This document shows, piece by piece, positions 46,616 to 56,232 of a stretch of 64,000 bases of DNA. Every line of letters starts with the position of its first letter. Within the stretch, counting starts at the first letter, position 1. Below the pieces are notes generated by a model, which saw nothing but the letters and a program-made list of their open reading frames with translations, did not search any database and was not told the DNA's origin. Origin of the DNA: Gemmatimonadaceae bacterium. GTDB taxonomy: Bacteria; Gemmatimonadota; Gemmatimonadetes; Gemmatimonadales; Gemmatimonadaceae. The stretch lies in the NCBI GenBank assembly GCA_025934775.1, contig JAICWO010000021.1, positions 16,813 through 80,812 of the forward strand, read 5' to 3'. A program made the position numbers and the translations under genes.

Positions 46616-47305
46616 ATGGCCGCTCCGGGAGCTGATCGCATTCGCGTTGCGCAGAACGTCGCTGCGTCGATCGCGCACGAGTTGCGCAATCCCGTGTTCG
46701 CGATCGTTTCCTCGGCGCAACTGCTGCGCTATCGCATCACCGACGACCCGGTGATCGAAAAAAATCTCGGCCGCATTTTGCGCGAGTCGGAGCGGATGAA
46801 TGCGTTCATCGCCGCGCTCCTCGACTTCGCGCGCCCCGCGCCCGTTCGCCTCACGCCCGCCGATCCGGACGAGGTGTGGGACGACGTCATCGCGGCGCGT
46901 CAGGGGATTCTCGAGGGCAAGTCGCTCAAGGCGATGCGCACGGCGCCAGCCGCACGCGCCTCGTGCGCCGTTGACGTCGAGCAGCTCGGACAGGCATTCA
47001 TGATCGCGCTCGACAACGCGATCGACGCGGCGCCCGCAGAGACGGATTTACAGATCGAGTCCGTCGTTGCTCCTGATGGCTCGTGGGAATCGCGACTCAC
47101 GAACAGAGGACCGCGGATTCCACCAGACACGCTCGCACACGCGTTCGAGCCGCTGGTGACCACCAAAGAGGGCCACACGGGCATCGGACTCGCCATCGCG
47201 CGGCGCATCATCGCCGACCACGGCGGATCGATCTCACTCTCCAGCACCGAGACCGAAACGAGATTCGCCGTTGCCTTGCCGGCCGCGCCGGCGCCGCTCC
47301 CCTGA
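46616..47305 (+). CDS. minimal sensor histidine kinase (HisKA + HATPase)
   Basis: ASIAHELRNPVFAIVSSAQLLRYRI...ERMNAFIAALLDFARP...QAFMIALDNAIDAAP...TTKEGHTGIGLAIARRIIADHGGSISL; no upstream sensor domain. Confidence 0.9.
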   Translation: MAAPGADRIRVAQNVAASIAHELRNPVFAIVSSAQLLRYRITDDPVIEKNLGRILRESERMNAFIAALLDFARPAPVRLTPADPDEVWDDVIAARQGILEGKSLKAMRTAPAARASCAVDVEQLGQAFMIALDNAIDAAPAETDLQIESVVAPDGSWESRLTNRGPRIPPDTLAHAFEPLVTTKEGHTGIGLAIARRIIADHGGSISLSSTETETRFAVALPAAPAPLP

Positions 47306-47373
47306 TCCGCATCGATCGTTATTGTTAGTCTCGGCTGGTCCGCACGACCACCGATTGCTTTCCTTCGCCGTTC

Positions 47374-47922
47374 ATGGCCGACTCTCCCATCGCACTGCTC
47401 CGAGCGCACGCGAAGCACGCCCCGTGGAATGCGCGGGGACTCGCCGCGCACGTCACCGCGCTCGTCGACGCTGCCGGCGTGCGGCCGACGAACGCGTCGG
47501 CCCGCGCTGCGCCGAGCGCGCGATCGATTCGGTTCTACGTGGCCAATGGACTGATGGAGCGCCCGGAGGGCACGGGCACCGCCGCGACGTACAACTACCG
47601 GCACTTCCTCCAGCTCCTCGCGATCAAGATCCGTCAGCGCGAGGGAATCACGCTCGACGTGATCAAGGGCGAGATGAAGGAAGTCACCGGCGACGCGCTC
47701 GAGCGCCGGGTGGCGTCGTCGCTTGCCGCGGCCCTGGGCGCGACAGTCGAAACGCGCAAGCACGCCGTGGATGCTGACGCGCCGGCGAGCTGGCGAAGAT
47801 TATCGGTCGCCGACGGAGTGGAGCTGCACGTGCGCGATGATTCGCCGGCCTCGCGCGAGGAAGCGCTCGTCGCGATGCGCGAAGCGGTCCGTGCGGCGCT
47901 CGGCCGAGAGGATATTCGATAG
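47374..47922 (+). CDS. MerR-like HTH regulator
   Basis: SARSIRFYVANGLMERPEGTGTAATYNYRHFLQLLAIKIRQREGITLDVIKGEMKEV resembles a MerR-type wHTH. Confidence 0.7.
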   Translation: MADSPIALLRAHAKHAPWNARGLAAHVTALVDAAGVRPTNASARAAPSARSIRFYVANGLMERPEGTGTAATYNYRHFLQLLAIKIRQREGITLDVIKGEMKEVTGDALERRVASSLAAALGATVETRKHAVDADAPASWRRLSVADGVELHVRDDSPASREEALVAMREAVRAALGREDIR

Positions 47923-47967
47923 ACGCTGGAGGCCGGAGTCGCCAACCTCCAACCTCGAGCCTCCGCT

Positions 47968-49263
47968 CTACAACAATCGCGACAGCAGCGTCGCCCCCGC
48001 CTCGAGCATCTTTGACCAAACGGAACGGCGCTCGAATTCGGCGAGCGTGATCTCCTTCGAGTAGCGCAGGTCGTTGAAGAAGTCGGAGTCCATCTTCGCG
48101 CCAAGCGCCGAGTCGAGCATCACCAGGTTCGACTCGTTGTTGAAGGCCATCGAGCGATTGTCGAAGTTCATCGAGCCGATCGTGCTCCACAGCGCGTCGA
48201 CGACGATGGTCTTCGAGTGGATCATCGTGGGCTGGTATTCGTAAATCCTCACGCCGTGCCGGAGCAGCTCCTCGTAGCGGTACCGGCCCGCGTACCATGT
48301 GGTCTTCACATCGGTCTTGCTGCTCACCGTGAGCACGCGCACGTCCACACCGCGCTTGATGGCGCGCTCGAGCAATCGGCGAAAATCGTCGTCAGGAACG
48401 AAGTACGAGTTCGTGATGTAGAGCGACTTCCGCGCGGCGCTGATCGTGAGCGCGAGAAAGCGTTCGGCCGGCGTGCTGCCCACGGTGGGCGCTGTGTACA
48501 GGAGTCCCGCGTGCGTGGCGCCAACCGGCTGAAAACCGCTCGTGGGAAAGAACGTCGCGCCGGTGATCAGCTCGCCGGACGCTTCGGCCCATGCGGCGGC
48601 GAATGCGGCCTGGAGCTCCATCACCGCCGGTCCTTCGAACCGGACGTTCGACTCGCGCCACTGGTCGTTGTGATGTCCATCCCCGAGCCAGTAGTCGGCT
48701 AGACCGAAGCCGCCCGTCCATCCCACGCGCCCGTCGACGACCACCACGCGGACGTGCGATCGATCGCTGGCGTCATGGATGGAGAACCACCGCAATTTGC
48801 GAAGCTTGGCCACCTCCACACCGGCTGCGCGCAATCCTCTGATCCACTGCTTTGAAAGATGCTGGGAGCCGAACGCATCGAGGAGCAGCAGGACGCGGAC
48901 TTTGTCGCGCGCGCGCTCGGCGAGCACTTTGGCCATGGTGTCCGCGACCGCGCCCGGCAGCGAGTAGTACATCTGCACCGTGATGGTATGCTGCGCGGAG
49001 CGCAGATCGGCCCAGAGCTGCGGATACGTCCCATTGCCGTCGAGCGCGATCTGTACGGCGTTCCCCGAATAGACGTGCGTCCCGGTGAACAGCTCGAACG
49101 TGCGCTCGAACAGCGAGTCGGTCACCGCGGGCGGGCCCGAATCTGAGAGCGTGACCACGGAGCCGATCGGTGTGCCTCGCGTGACGCTGAGCACGCCAAT
49201 GAGGGCGAGCGCGAGCACCACCGCGAGGAGAACAATGAGTCCGACACGCTTGATCGAAGACAT
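47968..49263 (-). CDS. phospholipase D / cardiolipin synthase family protein
   Basis: Two HKD-type motifs (DRSHVRVVVVDGRVGWTGGFGLADYWLGDG, first Lys replaced; MIHSKTIVVDALWSTIGSMNFDNRS); N-terminal TM. Confidence 0.9.
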   Translation of the reverse strand: MSSIKRVGLIVLLAVVLALALIGVLSVTRGTPIGSVVTLSDSGPPAVTDSLFERTFELFTGTHVYSGNAVQIALDGNGTYPQLWADLRSAQHTITVQMYYSLPGAVADTMAKVLAERARDKVRVLLLLDAFGSQHLSKQWIRGLRAAGVEVAKLRKLRWFSIHDASDRSHVRVVVVDGRVGWTGGFGLADYWLGDGHHNDQWRESNVRFEGPAVMELQAAFAAAWAEASGELITGATFFPTSGFQPVGATHAGLLYTAPTVGSTPAERFLALTISAARKSLYITNSYFVPDDDFRRLLERAIKRGVDVRVLTVSSKTDVKTTWYAGRYRYEELLRHGVRIYEYQPTMIHSKTIVVDALWSTIGSMNFDNRSMAFNNESNLVMLDSALGAKMDSDFFNDLRYSKEITLAEFERRSVWSKMLEAGATLLSRLL

Positions 49264-49404
49264 GACTGTGAGCTTTTCTAACACGGTCTGTGCCACGCCG
49301 AGCCCGACAGCGCCGGCTAGAGCGGTGAACTGCTGATTGATGCCCACCCGAAACCGGGCCACATTCCAATTTGAGCGGGCCCCTCATTCCGAAATCGTAT
49401 CCTC

Positions 49405-50112
49405 ATGTTTGCAGGTTCGACCGTTCTGCTGACGGGCGTCGGCGCTGAAGGGCAGGTTGGCGAAGCGGTAGCCATCGCGTTCGCGGACTTGGGCGCGTCG
49501 CTCGCGCTCGTGGATCGAACGGCGGAGAAGGCCGTCGCGCGCGCCGATGCGATCGCGGCGCGCGGAGGCACCGCTCGCGGGTACGGCTGCGATCTGGCCG
49601 ATGCCGACGCCGTCGCAGCACTCGCGGAGACGGTCCGCGCGAACCACGGAGAGAAGCTGCGCGCGCTCGTTCACATGGCGGGCGGCTTCGCGATGAGCGG
49701 ACCGGTCGCCGAGAGCTCGCTCGACGTGTGGAACCGTCAAATCGCAATCAACTTGACGACGGCATACATCACCGCGCGCGCGTTCATTCCCACGCTCCGC
49801 GCCTCGCGAGGGTCGATCGTGTTCTTCTCCTCGCTGCCGGTGGCGCAGTCGGCGGCGGCGGCAGAGATGTCGGCATACGCCGTCGCGAAGAGCGGCGTTG
49901 CTGCGCTGATGCGCGCGATCGCGGCCGAGGAGCGCACGAACGGCGTGCGCGCGAATGCCGTCGCACCCGGTTCGATCCGCACCGCGAGCAACGTGGCGTC
50001 GCAGGGAGCCAACGCGCGGTACGTGGAGCGCGAGCAGGTATCCGCCGCGGTGACGTTCCTGTGCTCTGACGACGCGAGCGCGATCACGGGACAACTCATC
50101 GCGCTCACGTGA
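49405..50112 (+). CDS. SDR family oxidoreductase
   Basis: VLLTGVGAEGQVGEAVAIAFADLGASLALVDR; SSLPVAQSAAAAEMSAYAVAKSGVAALMRAIAAEE; VNAVAPGSIRT-like region. Confidence 0.92.
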   Translation: MFAGSTVLLTGVGAEGQVGEAVAIAFADLGASLALVDRTAEKAVARADAIAARGGTARGYGCDLADADAVAALAETVRANHGEKLRALVHMAGGFAMSGPVAESSLDVWNRQIAINLTTAYITARAFIPTLRASRGSIVFFSSLPVAQSAAAAEMSAYAVAKSGVAALMRAIAAEERTNGVRANAVAPGSIRTASNVASQGANARYVEREQVSAAVTFLCSDDASAITGQLIALT

Positions 50113-50116
50113 TCAC

Positions 50117-50977
50117 ATGGTCGGAATGACGGCCGCCGCCAAGCGGCGACTTCACGCTCGCACGGTGCCGTTCGACCGGTCGCTCGAAGAGCTGCCCGTC
50201 TTCCGACTCAGCGATACGTCATCGGAAGAAGCATCCATCACCTACACGACCGACGAGGGCGGCCGCTGGCGCGTGCTGGCCAGTCCGGGCGACCGACTCC
50301 CCGGCACCTTCGATCAGGACGTGTACGTCGAGCTGATGCGGCGGTATCACGAGTCGGGTGAGCCCGCGGACGGAGCGCTCTCGTTCACGCTGCACGCGTT
50401 TCTCCGCTCGATGGGGCGCCAGGTGGATGGCCGGACGTACGAGCAGTTGCGCGGCGCGCTCACGCGGCTCGAGCGAACGGTGCTTCAGTCGGAGCGCGGT
50501 TACTACGACGCCGCAACGTCCGCGAATGCCGACGTACGCTTCACCGTGCTCGCGGCCGTGGTCGTCGAGAGACGGCGCGCATCGGAGCGCGATCAACTCG
50601 CGCTCTTTCCCGCTGTCACGGCGGGAGAGCCCGGCGAAGCGCGAGTCGTTCTCTCGCCGGTGATTCGTCAGAATCTCGCCGCACGACACATCGTACCGCT
50701 CGACATCACTCACTATCTTGCGCTCGCTTCACCCGTCGCACGCCGGTTGTATCGGCTGATCGAAGCCGCGCGCGCGGCCGGAACGGTAACGTGGCGCGTC
50801 GGACTCGATCGACTGCGCGAGCAGCTTCCCCTCTCGCAGCGCTATCCGTCGCATTTGCAACGTGTTCTACAGCCGGCGCATGACATGCTGAAAGAACAGG
50901 GGCTGATTCGCGAAGCCATCGTTCGTCAGCATCAACGGGAGTGGTTCGTGGACTACGTGCTGGGCGCGCGGCACTAG
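50117..50977 (+). CDS. replication initiator protein A (RPA)-like protein
   Basis: FDRSLEELPVFRLSD...GTFDQDVYVELMRRYHESG...GRTYEQLRGALTRLERT...VRFTVLAAVVVERRRA...PLDITHYLALASPVARRLYRLIEA...LREQLPLSQRYPSHLQRVLQPAHDML. Confidence 0.8.
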   Translation: MVGMTAAAKRRLHARTVPFDRSLEELPVFRLSDTSSEEASITYTTDEGGRWRVLASPGDRLPGTFDQDVYVELMRRYHESGEPADGALSFTLHAFLRSMGRQVDGRTYEQLRGALTRLERTVLQSERGYYDAATSANADVRFTVLAAVVVERRRASERDQLALFPAVTAGEPGEARVVLSPVIRQNLAARHIVPLDITHYLALASPVARRLYRLIEAARAAGTVTWRVGLDRLREQLPLSQRYPSHLQRVLQPAHDMLKEQGLIREAIVRQHQREWFVDYVLGARH

Positions 50978-51034
50978 CGGCCGCGGCGCTGCGACAACAA
51001 AACGACTGTTTGGGGTAGTACGAGTCGGGGACAC

Positions 51035-51229
51035 ATGGCGACCAAGCTCGACAAGACTATCCGACGCGAGATCGAGATCGAGGGCGAGCCGTACACGATT
51101 TCCATATCGCCCGAAGGATTTCGCCTGACGAAAAAGCGCTTTCGTTCCGGCGTGGCACTATCCTGGAAGTCTGTGTGGGCACGCCACGCGAGCGACCACG
51201 GCACTGAGAGTGAATCTCAGGAGCGGTAG
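51035..51229 (+). CDS. small conserved-looking hypothetical protein
   Basis: 64 aa: MATKLDKTIRREIEIEGEPYTISISPEGFRLTKKRFRSGVALSWKSVWARHASDHGTESESQER. Confidence 0.6.
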   Translation: MATKLDKTIRREIEIEGEPYTISISPEGFRLTKKRFRSGVALSWKSVWARHASDHGTESESQER

Positions 51230-51286
51230 AGCGAACGCTGCGTACGGATCAGCTATTCTTCATTCAACACTCCGCTGGACACTCGA

Positions 51287-52906
51287 ATGCCACGCACTCG
51301 CAAGGCCGCGCTCGTCGGCGCCCTACTCATCCCGGTCGTCGCCGGCGGCTTCTTTCTTCAGGCTCGCGCTCCGCGCGAGGGCGCCACGCTGTTGGACCAA
51401 GTCATGTCGCTGGTCTCGGAGCGGTACGTCGATACGCTGCCTCAGTCCGACGTCTACGAGAAAGCCGCGTCAGGTTTGGTGAAGGAGCTCAATGATCCGT
51501 ACAGCGAGCTGCTCACGCCAAAGGACCTGAAGCAGTTCAACAGCCGCACCGGCGGGCGGTACGGCGGACTCGGCATGTTGATTCAGGAAGATCCAACTAC
51601 GCATCAGATTTCCGTCGCGACGGTCTACCCGAACACGCCGGCGGAAGCGGGTGGCGTGCGCGAGGGCGACCGCATCGTGCGCGTCGGTACGGTGTCGACG
51701 CAGGGATGGAACCTCAATCAAGTTTCCGATTCGCTCACGGGCGACGTCGGAACGAAAGTGAAAGTGACGTTCGCGCGCCCAGGCGTCGCATCACCCATCG
51801 ACGCGAACTTCACCCGGGCGGAGATCCACATTCCCGCAGTGCCGTACACGCTCGCTTTCGGGAACAAAATCGGGTACGTGCCGCTCCAGGTGTTCAATGA
51901 GAACGCCGCCGACAACGTCCGAGAAGCGGTCAAGCAGTTCGAATCACAGGGCGCTCGTGGTCTCATCATCGACATGCGGGGCGATCCGGGCGGCATTCTC
52001 GATCAGAGCCTGGAGATCGCGAACATGTTCTTGAATCCGGGTCAGGAGATCCTATCCGTCCGCGGCCGCGAAGGCCCGATCGAGGATTACAAGGGGCGCG
52101 TCAGCCCGATCGCGCCCACGATCCCGGTGGTCATACTCACCGACGATCGCACAGCCTCGGCATCGGAGATCGTCACCGGCGCGCTTCAGGACCATGACCG
52201 CGCCTTGGTCGTAGGCCAGACGAGCTTCGGTAAAGGCCTCGTGCAGGGCGTCTACCCGCTCGACGGTGGCTACGCGCTCAAGCTCACGACCGGCAAGTGG
52301 TTCACGCCGAGCGGCCGCTCGATTCAGCGTCCGCGCAAGTTCGTGAACGGCCAGTTCGTCGAAGACACGCCCGATACCACGGAAACGAACGCCACCAAGA
52401 AGAGCCGGCCAGCGTACAAATCCGACGGCGGTCGCGTGGTGTATGGCGGCGGCGGTATCACGCCAGACGTGATCGTGCAGGACGACACGCTCACGACGGC
52501 CGAGCAGCAATTCACCAAGGCCGTGGCGCCAAAGGGCCAAGACTTCTTCACCGTGCTCACCGATCTGAGCATGGAGCTCGCGAAGACCGCGCAGCCGAAC
52601 TTCACCGTCACGCCGGGGTGGAACAACGAGTTCTATACGCGTCTGCAATCCAAGGGGATCTCGGTGGATCGCAAGACGTACGATGGCGCGTCACGTTACG
52701 TGAACCGGCTGCTTGAGCAGCGGGTGGCGCACTATGTCGCCGGCGATTCCCTCGCCAAACGCCGCGATCTTCCATACGACGCTCCGCTGCGCAGGGCGAT
52801 CGATCTTCTCGACAAGGCGGGCTCGCAGCGCCAGTTGTTCACCCTCGCGGGTGAGACGCTCGCCGCTTCGCCGACACCAGCCGGGCCAGCGGCGAAGAAG
52901 CCATAA
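51287..52906 (+). CDS. S41 family C-terminal processing peptidase
   Basis: PDZ GGVREGDRIVRVGTVSTQGWNLNQVSDSLTGDVGTKVKVTF; GLIIDMRGDPGGILDQSLEIANMF; LTDDRTASASEIVTGALQDHDRALVVGQTSFGKGLVQ. Confidence 0.95.
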   Translation: MPRTRKAALVGALLIPVVAGGFFLQARAPREGATLLDQVMSLVSERYVDTLPQSDVYEKAASGLVKELNDPYSELLTPKDLKQFNSRTGGRYGGLGMLIQEDPTTHQISVATVYPNTPAEAGGVREGDRIVRVGTVSTQGWNLNQVSDSLTGDVGTKVKVTFARPGVASPIDANFTRAEIHIPAVPYTLAFGNKIGYVPLQVFNENAADNVREAVKQFESQGARGLIIDMRGDPGGILDQSLEIANMFLNPGQEILSVRGREGPIEDYKGRVSPIAPTIPVVILTDDRTASASEIVTGALQDHDRALVVGQTSFGKGLVQGVYPLDGGYALKLTTGKWFTPSGRSIQRPRKFVNGQFVEDTPDTTETNATKKSRPAYKSDGGRVVYGGGGITPDVIVQDDTLTTAEQQFTKAVAPKGQDFFTVLTDLSMELAKTAQPNFTVTPGWNNEFYTRLQSKGISVDRKTYDGASRYVNRLLEQRVAHYVAGDSLAKRRDLPYDAPLRRAIDLLDKAGSQRQLFTLAGETLAASPTPAGPAAKKP

Positions 52907-52936
52907 CTTCGGGGCTGCTCCTGCGAGTAACGCTCG

Positions 52937-52967
52937 AACCGCCGTCACGCTTTGCTTGACGGCGGTT
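52937..52967 (+). terminator. rho-independent terminator candidate after S41 peptidase gene
   Basis: AACCGCCGTCA / TGACGGCGGTT, followed by TTCGTCTGT. Confidence 0.75.
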
Positions 52968-53281
52968 TTCGTCTGTGCTCCGGATCCCAGCGGCTAACCG
53001 AATTCGCGACCGTTTACCGGTGCATCGAGGAAAGTTTTTTGTCGCTTTTGACGCATACAGCCCATTTGGTGCGTCGGCAATGACGCAAACGCAGGTGCCG
53101 CGTCTTTAGTGCGATTCCCATAGTGCGCTCACCGTGGCGACAGACGCGGCGGCGACGTATTATTCGGGGCTGTTCTTCCCTTTTCGCCTCCTGCAGTTCC
53201 CCCTGTCCGATCAACGGGATGTTGGCCGACGACGGCTGACCGCGCTCGACGCGTCCCCGCAGATCCCGGAACGGTATCGAC

Positions 53282-54997
53282 ATGTCGCGCAGAATTCGAC
53301 TCGGCGAATCGCTCGTCGAATCCGGCCTCATCACCGAAGTACAGCTCGATGAGGCGCTCAAGCGCCGACTCTCGTCTGGGGAACGAATCGGCGAAGCGCT
53401 CGTCGGCCTCGGCTACATCAGCGAGCGCGACCTCCTCAAGACACTAGCGCAGGACGCCGATATCCCGTTCCTCGAGGGGCGGGAGCTCGTCACCGACCCC
53501 ACGGTGCTCGGTCTCGTGAGCCCGGCTGTGGCAAGATCGCAGCAGGTGCTGCCGCTCCGTATCGAGGCGAAGGCGCTGCTCGTTGCCATGGGCAATCCAT
53601 TCGACGTCGGCGTCATTCGCTCGCTGGAACGCTCGACGGGGCGGCACGTGCGCGTCGCCGCGGCCGACCCCACGGACATTGCGGACCTGATCGAACGCCT
53701 GTACATGGGTGCGGCGGCGGCGCTTGCGGGCGGTGCCTCGTCAGCCGCTCAGGAGCTCGCGGCGCGTGCGCGCTCCACGTGGACCGCCAATGCCCAAGGC
53801 GGACTCGCGACCGCGCCGCCATCTCTCTCCTCGCGAACGGCTGGCGCAACGATGCCCGAAGAGGGCCTCACCGCCGCCGAGCTCGCGGACGAGGTGATTC
53901 GACGCGGCGTGCTCCTCGCGGCGACGGACATTCACATCGAGCCGCTCGAGGAGATTGTCCAGATCCGCTATCGCGTGGACGGTCTGCTCCAGAACGGACC
54001 CGCGTATCCAAAGGCGCTCCAGGCATCGCTGCTCAGCCGAATCAAGATCCTGGCGAGTCTTGATATTGCCGAAAGCCGGCTGCCACAGGATGGACGCGTC
54101 CGCACGCGCATTGACGGCCGCCTCGTCGATCTCCGCGTGTCCACGTTCCCGACTGTGCACGGCGAAGACACCGTACTCCGAATTCTCGATCGCAGCCGGG
54201 TCGACCTCCAGATGGAGAGCCTCGGCATCTCGCCGGACGATCTGGCGCTCGTGCGCGACGCCATGCAAAAGCCGTTTGGCCTGTTCCCGGTTACTGGTCC
54301 CACCGGCTCGGGCAAGACGACCACGCTGTACTCGGCCATGCTCGAGCTGAACACCGGCGAGCGCTGCCTGATCACGCTAGAGGACCCGGTCGAGTACGAG
54401 ATCGAGAAGATCCGCCAGTCGCAGATCAACGTCCGGGCGGGGCTGACGTTCGCGTCGGGTCTTCGCTCGATGCTTCGACACGATCCGGACGTGATTCTGG
54501 TGGGCGAGATGCGCGACCAGGAGACCGTGCAGATCGCACTCAGCGCGGCGCTCACCGGCCACCTGGTGCTCACGACGCTCCACACGACGACGGCTGCGGG
54601 GGCGGTCCCTCGACTGCTCGACATGGGCGCGGAGCCGTTCATCGTTGCGTCAGCGATTTCGCTCATCGCCGGACAGCGGCTCGTGCGCACGCTGTGCCCG
54701 GAGTGCAAACGCCCGGCCGAGCTCGCCCCAGCGGTGCGCGCGCGCTTCAAGCTCGAGGATGCGACAGTGTATCAAGGGATGGGATGCAACCTCTGCCGTA
54801 ACACCGGCTTCCGCGGTCGCATCGGCATCTTCGAGTTTTTGCCAATCACTGAGGAAATCGTCTCGGCCATATATGAAAGGCGGTCCTCGGAAGAAATCCG
54901 TCGCATCTCCGGTCGTCCCACCCTCCTGGACGACGGAATCAAGAAGGTTCGAGCGGGTGTCACCACGCTCGACGAAATCCTTCGCGTCACCGCGTAG
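53282..54997 (+). CDS. mshE: GspE/PilB/MshE family secretion ATPase
   Basis: MshEN-like N-terminus; Walker A GPTGSGKTTTLYSAM; LEDPVEYEIEKIRQSQINVRAGLTFASGLRSMLRHDPDVILVGEMRD; CPECKRPAEL...CNLCRNTGFRGRIGIFEFL. Confidence 0.95.
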   Translation: MSRRIRLGESLVESGLITEVQLDEALKRRLSSGERIGEALVGLGYISERDLLKTLAQDADIPFLEGRELVTDPTVLGLVSPAVARSQQVLPLRIEAKALLVAMGNPFDVGVIRSLERSTGRHVRVAAADPTDIADLIERLYMGAAAALAGGASSAAQELAARARSTWTANAQGGLATAPPSLSSRTAGATMPEEGLTAAELADEVIRRGVLLAATDIHIEPLEEIVQIRYRVDGLLQNGPAYPKALQASLLSRIKILASLDIAESRLPQDGRVRTRIDGRLVDLRVSTFPTVHGEDTVLRILDRSRVDLQMESLGISPDDLALVRDAMQKPFGLFPVTGPTGSGKTTTLYSAMLELNTGERCLITLEDPVEYEIEKIRQSQINVRAGLTFASGLRSMLRHDPDVILVGEMRDQETVQIALSAALTGHLVLTTLHTTTAAGAVPRLLDMGAEPFIVASAISLIAGQRLVRTLCPECKRPAELAPAVRARFKLEDATVYQGMGCNLCRNTGFRGRIGIFEFLPITEEIVSAIYERRSSEEIRRISGRPTLLDDGIKKVRAGVTTLDEILRVTA

Positions 54998-55017
54998 CAA
55001 GTCACTCGAGGAATTGT

Positions 55018-56232
55018 GTGCCGGACTTCTGGTACAGCGCTCTAACTGATTCGGGATCAGTGCAGGAGGGGTGGTTGACGGCGCCGAGCGAGACGGCGCT
55101 GGAGACGCAGCTCCGTGAGCGCGGCGCGTTCCTCATCCGGACGGAAGCTCGCGAACGTCCGACGACGGTTCGGAAACTCACCGACGGCAAAGTCGAGCGC
55201 AAAGAGCTGCTCGCCTTCCTCGAGTACGTCGCCGGCTCGTTCGACGTCGGCATCCCGATTCTCGACTCGCTCGATGATGTAGCGAAGCGGCTTCAGTCGA
55301 AGCGGCTGCGCACGATCATCGCCGAGATTCGCTACGCGGTGGCGGAGGAAGGCAAGAGCCTTTCGGCCGCCATGGCCGAACATCCGATGACGTTCCCGGA
55401 GCTGTGCATCGGAACCATTCGCGCCGGTGAGACGAGCGGCGAGCTCGGATACGCGCTCCGCCAGCTCGTGGAGTACATGGACTGGCAGGAGGGGATCAGC
55501 TCGCAGCTCAAGCAGGCGACGATGTACCCGGTGGTGGTGGTCGTCGCCGTCACACTGCTCGTGATCGGGCTGATCGGATTCGTCTTTCCGCGCATTCTGC
55601 CACTGCTCCGAGGACAGAAGACGCTGCCGGTGCCGACGCGTGTGATCCTCTTCGCATCGAATCTCATTCGGCACGATTGGCTCGCCGTGCTCATCGCGGC
55701 GAACACGCTGATTCTCCTCGCGTATTTCGTTCGCCGCTCCGATTCCGGGCGGCTGTTCTTCGATCGTCTCAACCTGCGGCTTCCGATCATCGGCCCGGTC
55801 ATTCACGACGTCAACATGGCGCGCGTGGTGACGTACCTCAGCCTGTTCTATCGCACCGGCGTGGACCTCGTGCTCTCCCTGGAGATCGTCGAGCGCATCA
55901 CGACGAATCGCGCGATCGCGCAAGCTGTGCACAACGCGCGCGAACAGGTGGTGCAGGGCGTCTCCATGGCGGCGGCATTCGGTCAGTCGCCGCTCTTTCC
56001 CATCGTCGTGCTGCGCTCGATCGCGCTCGGCGAGTCGACCGGCAATCTCGATCATGCGCTGACGCGCACGAAGGACTATTACAGCCGAGAGATTCCGGCG
56101 TCGGTGCGGCGGATGATCACGCTGCTGCAGCCGCTGCTGATCGCCATGATCGGCGGCGTCATCCTCACGGTGGCGCTCGCGATCATTCTGCCGGTTCTCA
56201 ACATCTACAGTCAGATCGGGGTGCGGCGTTGA
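55018..56232 (+). CDS. mshG: type II secretion/pilus inner-membrane protein GspF/PilC/MshG
   Basis: KELLAFLEYVAGSFDVGIPILDSLDDVAKRL...AMAEHPMTFPELCIGTIRAGETSGELGYALRQLVEYMDWQEGISSQLKQATMYPVVVVV. Confidence 0.95.
   Translation: MPDFWYSALTDSGSVQEGWLTAPSETALETQLRERGAFLIRTEARERPTTVRKLTDGKVERKELLAFLEYVAGSFDVGIPILDSLDDVAKRLQSKRLRTIIAEIRYAVAEEGKSLSAAMAEHPMTFPELCIGTIRAGETSGELGYALRQLVEYMDWQEGISSQLKQATMYPVVVVVAVTLLVIGLIGFVFPRILPLLRGQKTLPVPTRVILFASNLIRHDWLAVLIAANTLILLAYFVRRSDSGRLFFDRLNLRLPIIGPVIHDVNMARVVTYLSLFYRTGVDLVLSLEIVERITTNRAIAQAVHNAREQVVQGVSMAAAFGQSPLFPIVVLRSIALGESTGNLDHALTRTKDYYSREIPASVRRMITLLQPLLIAMIGGVILTVALAIILPVLNIYSQIGVRR

Noticed and set aside
53030-53115. Possible c-di-GMP (GEMM) riboswitch upstream of the pilus operon, from two GACGCA motifs
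   Set aside because: Conserved core (GGGCAAACC...GGGACGCAAAGCC) and tetraloop pairing not found; two GACGCA matches are insufficient.
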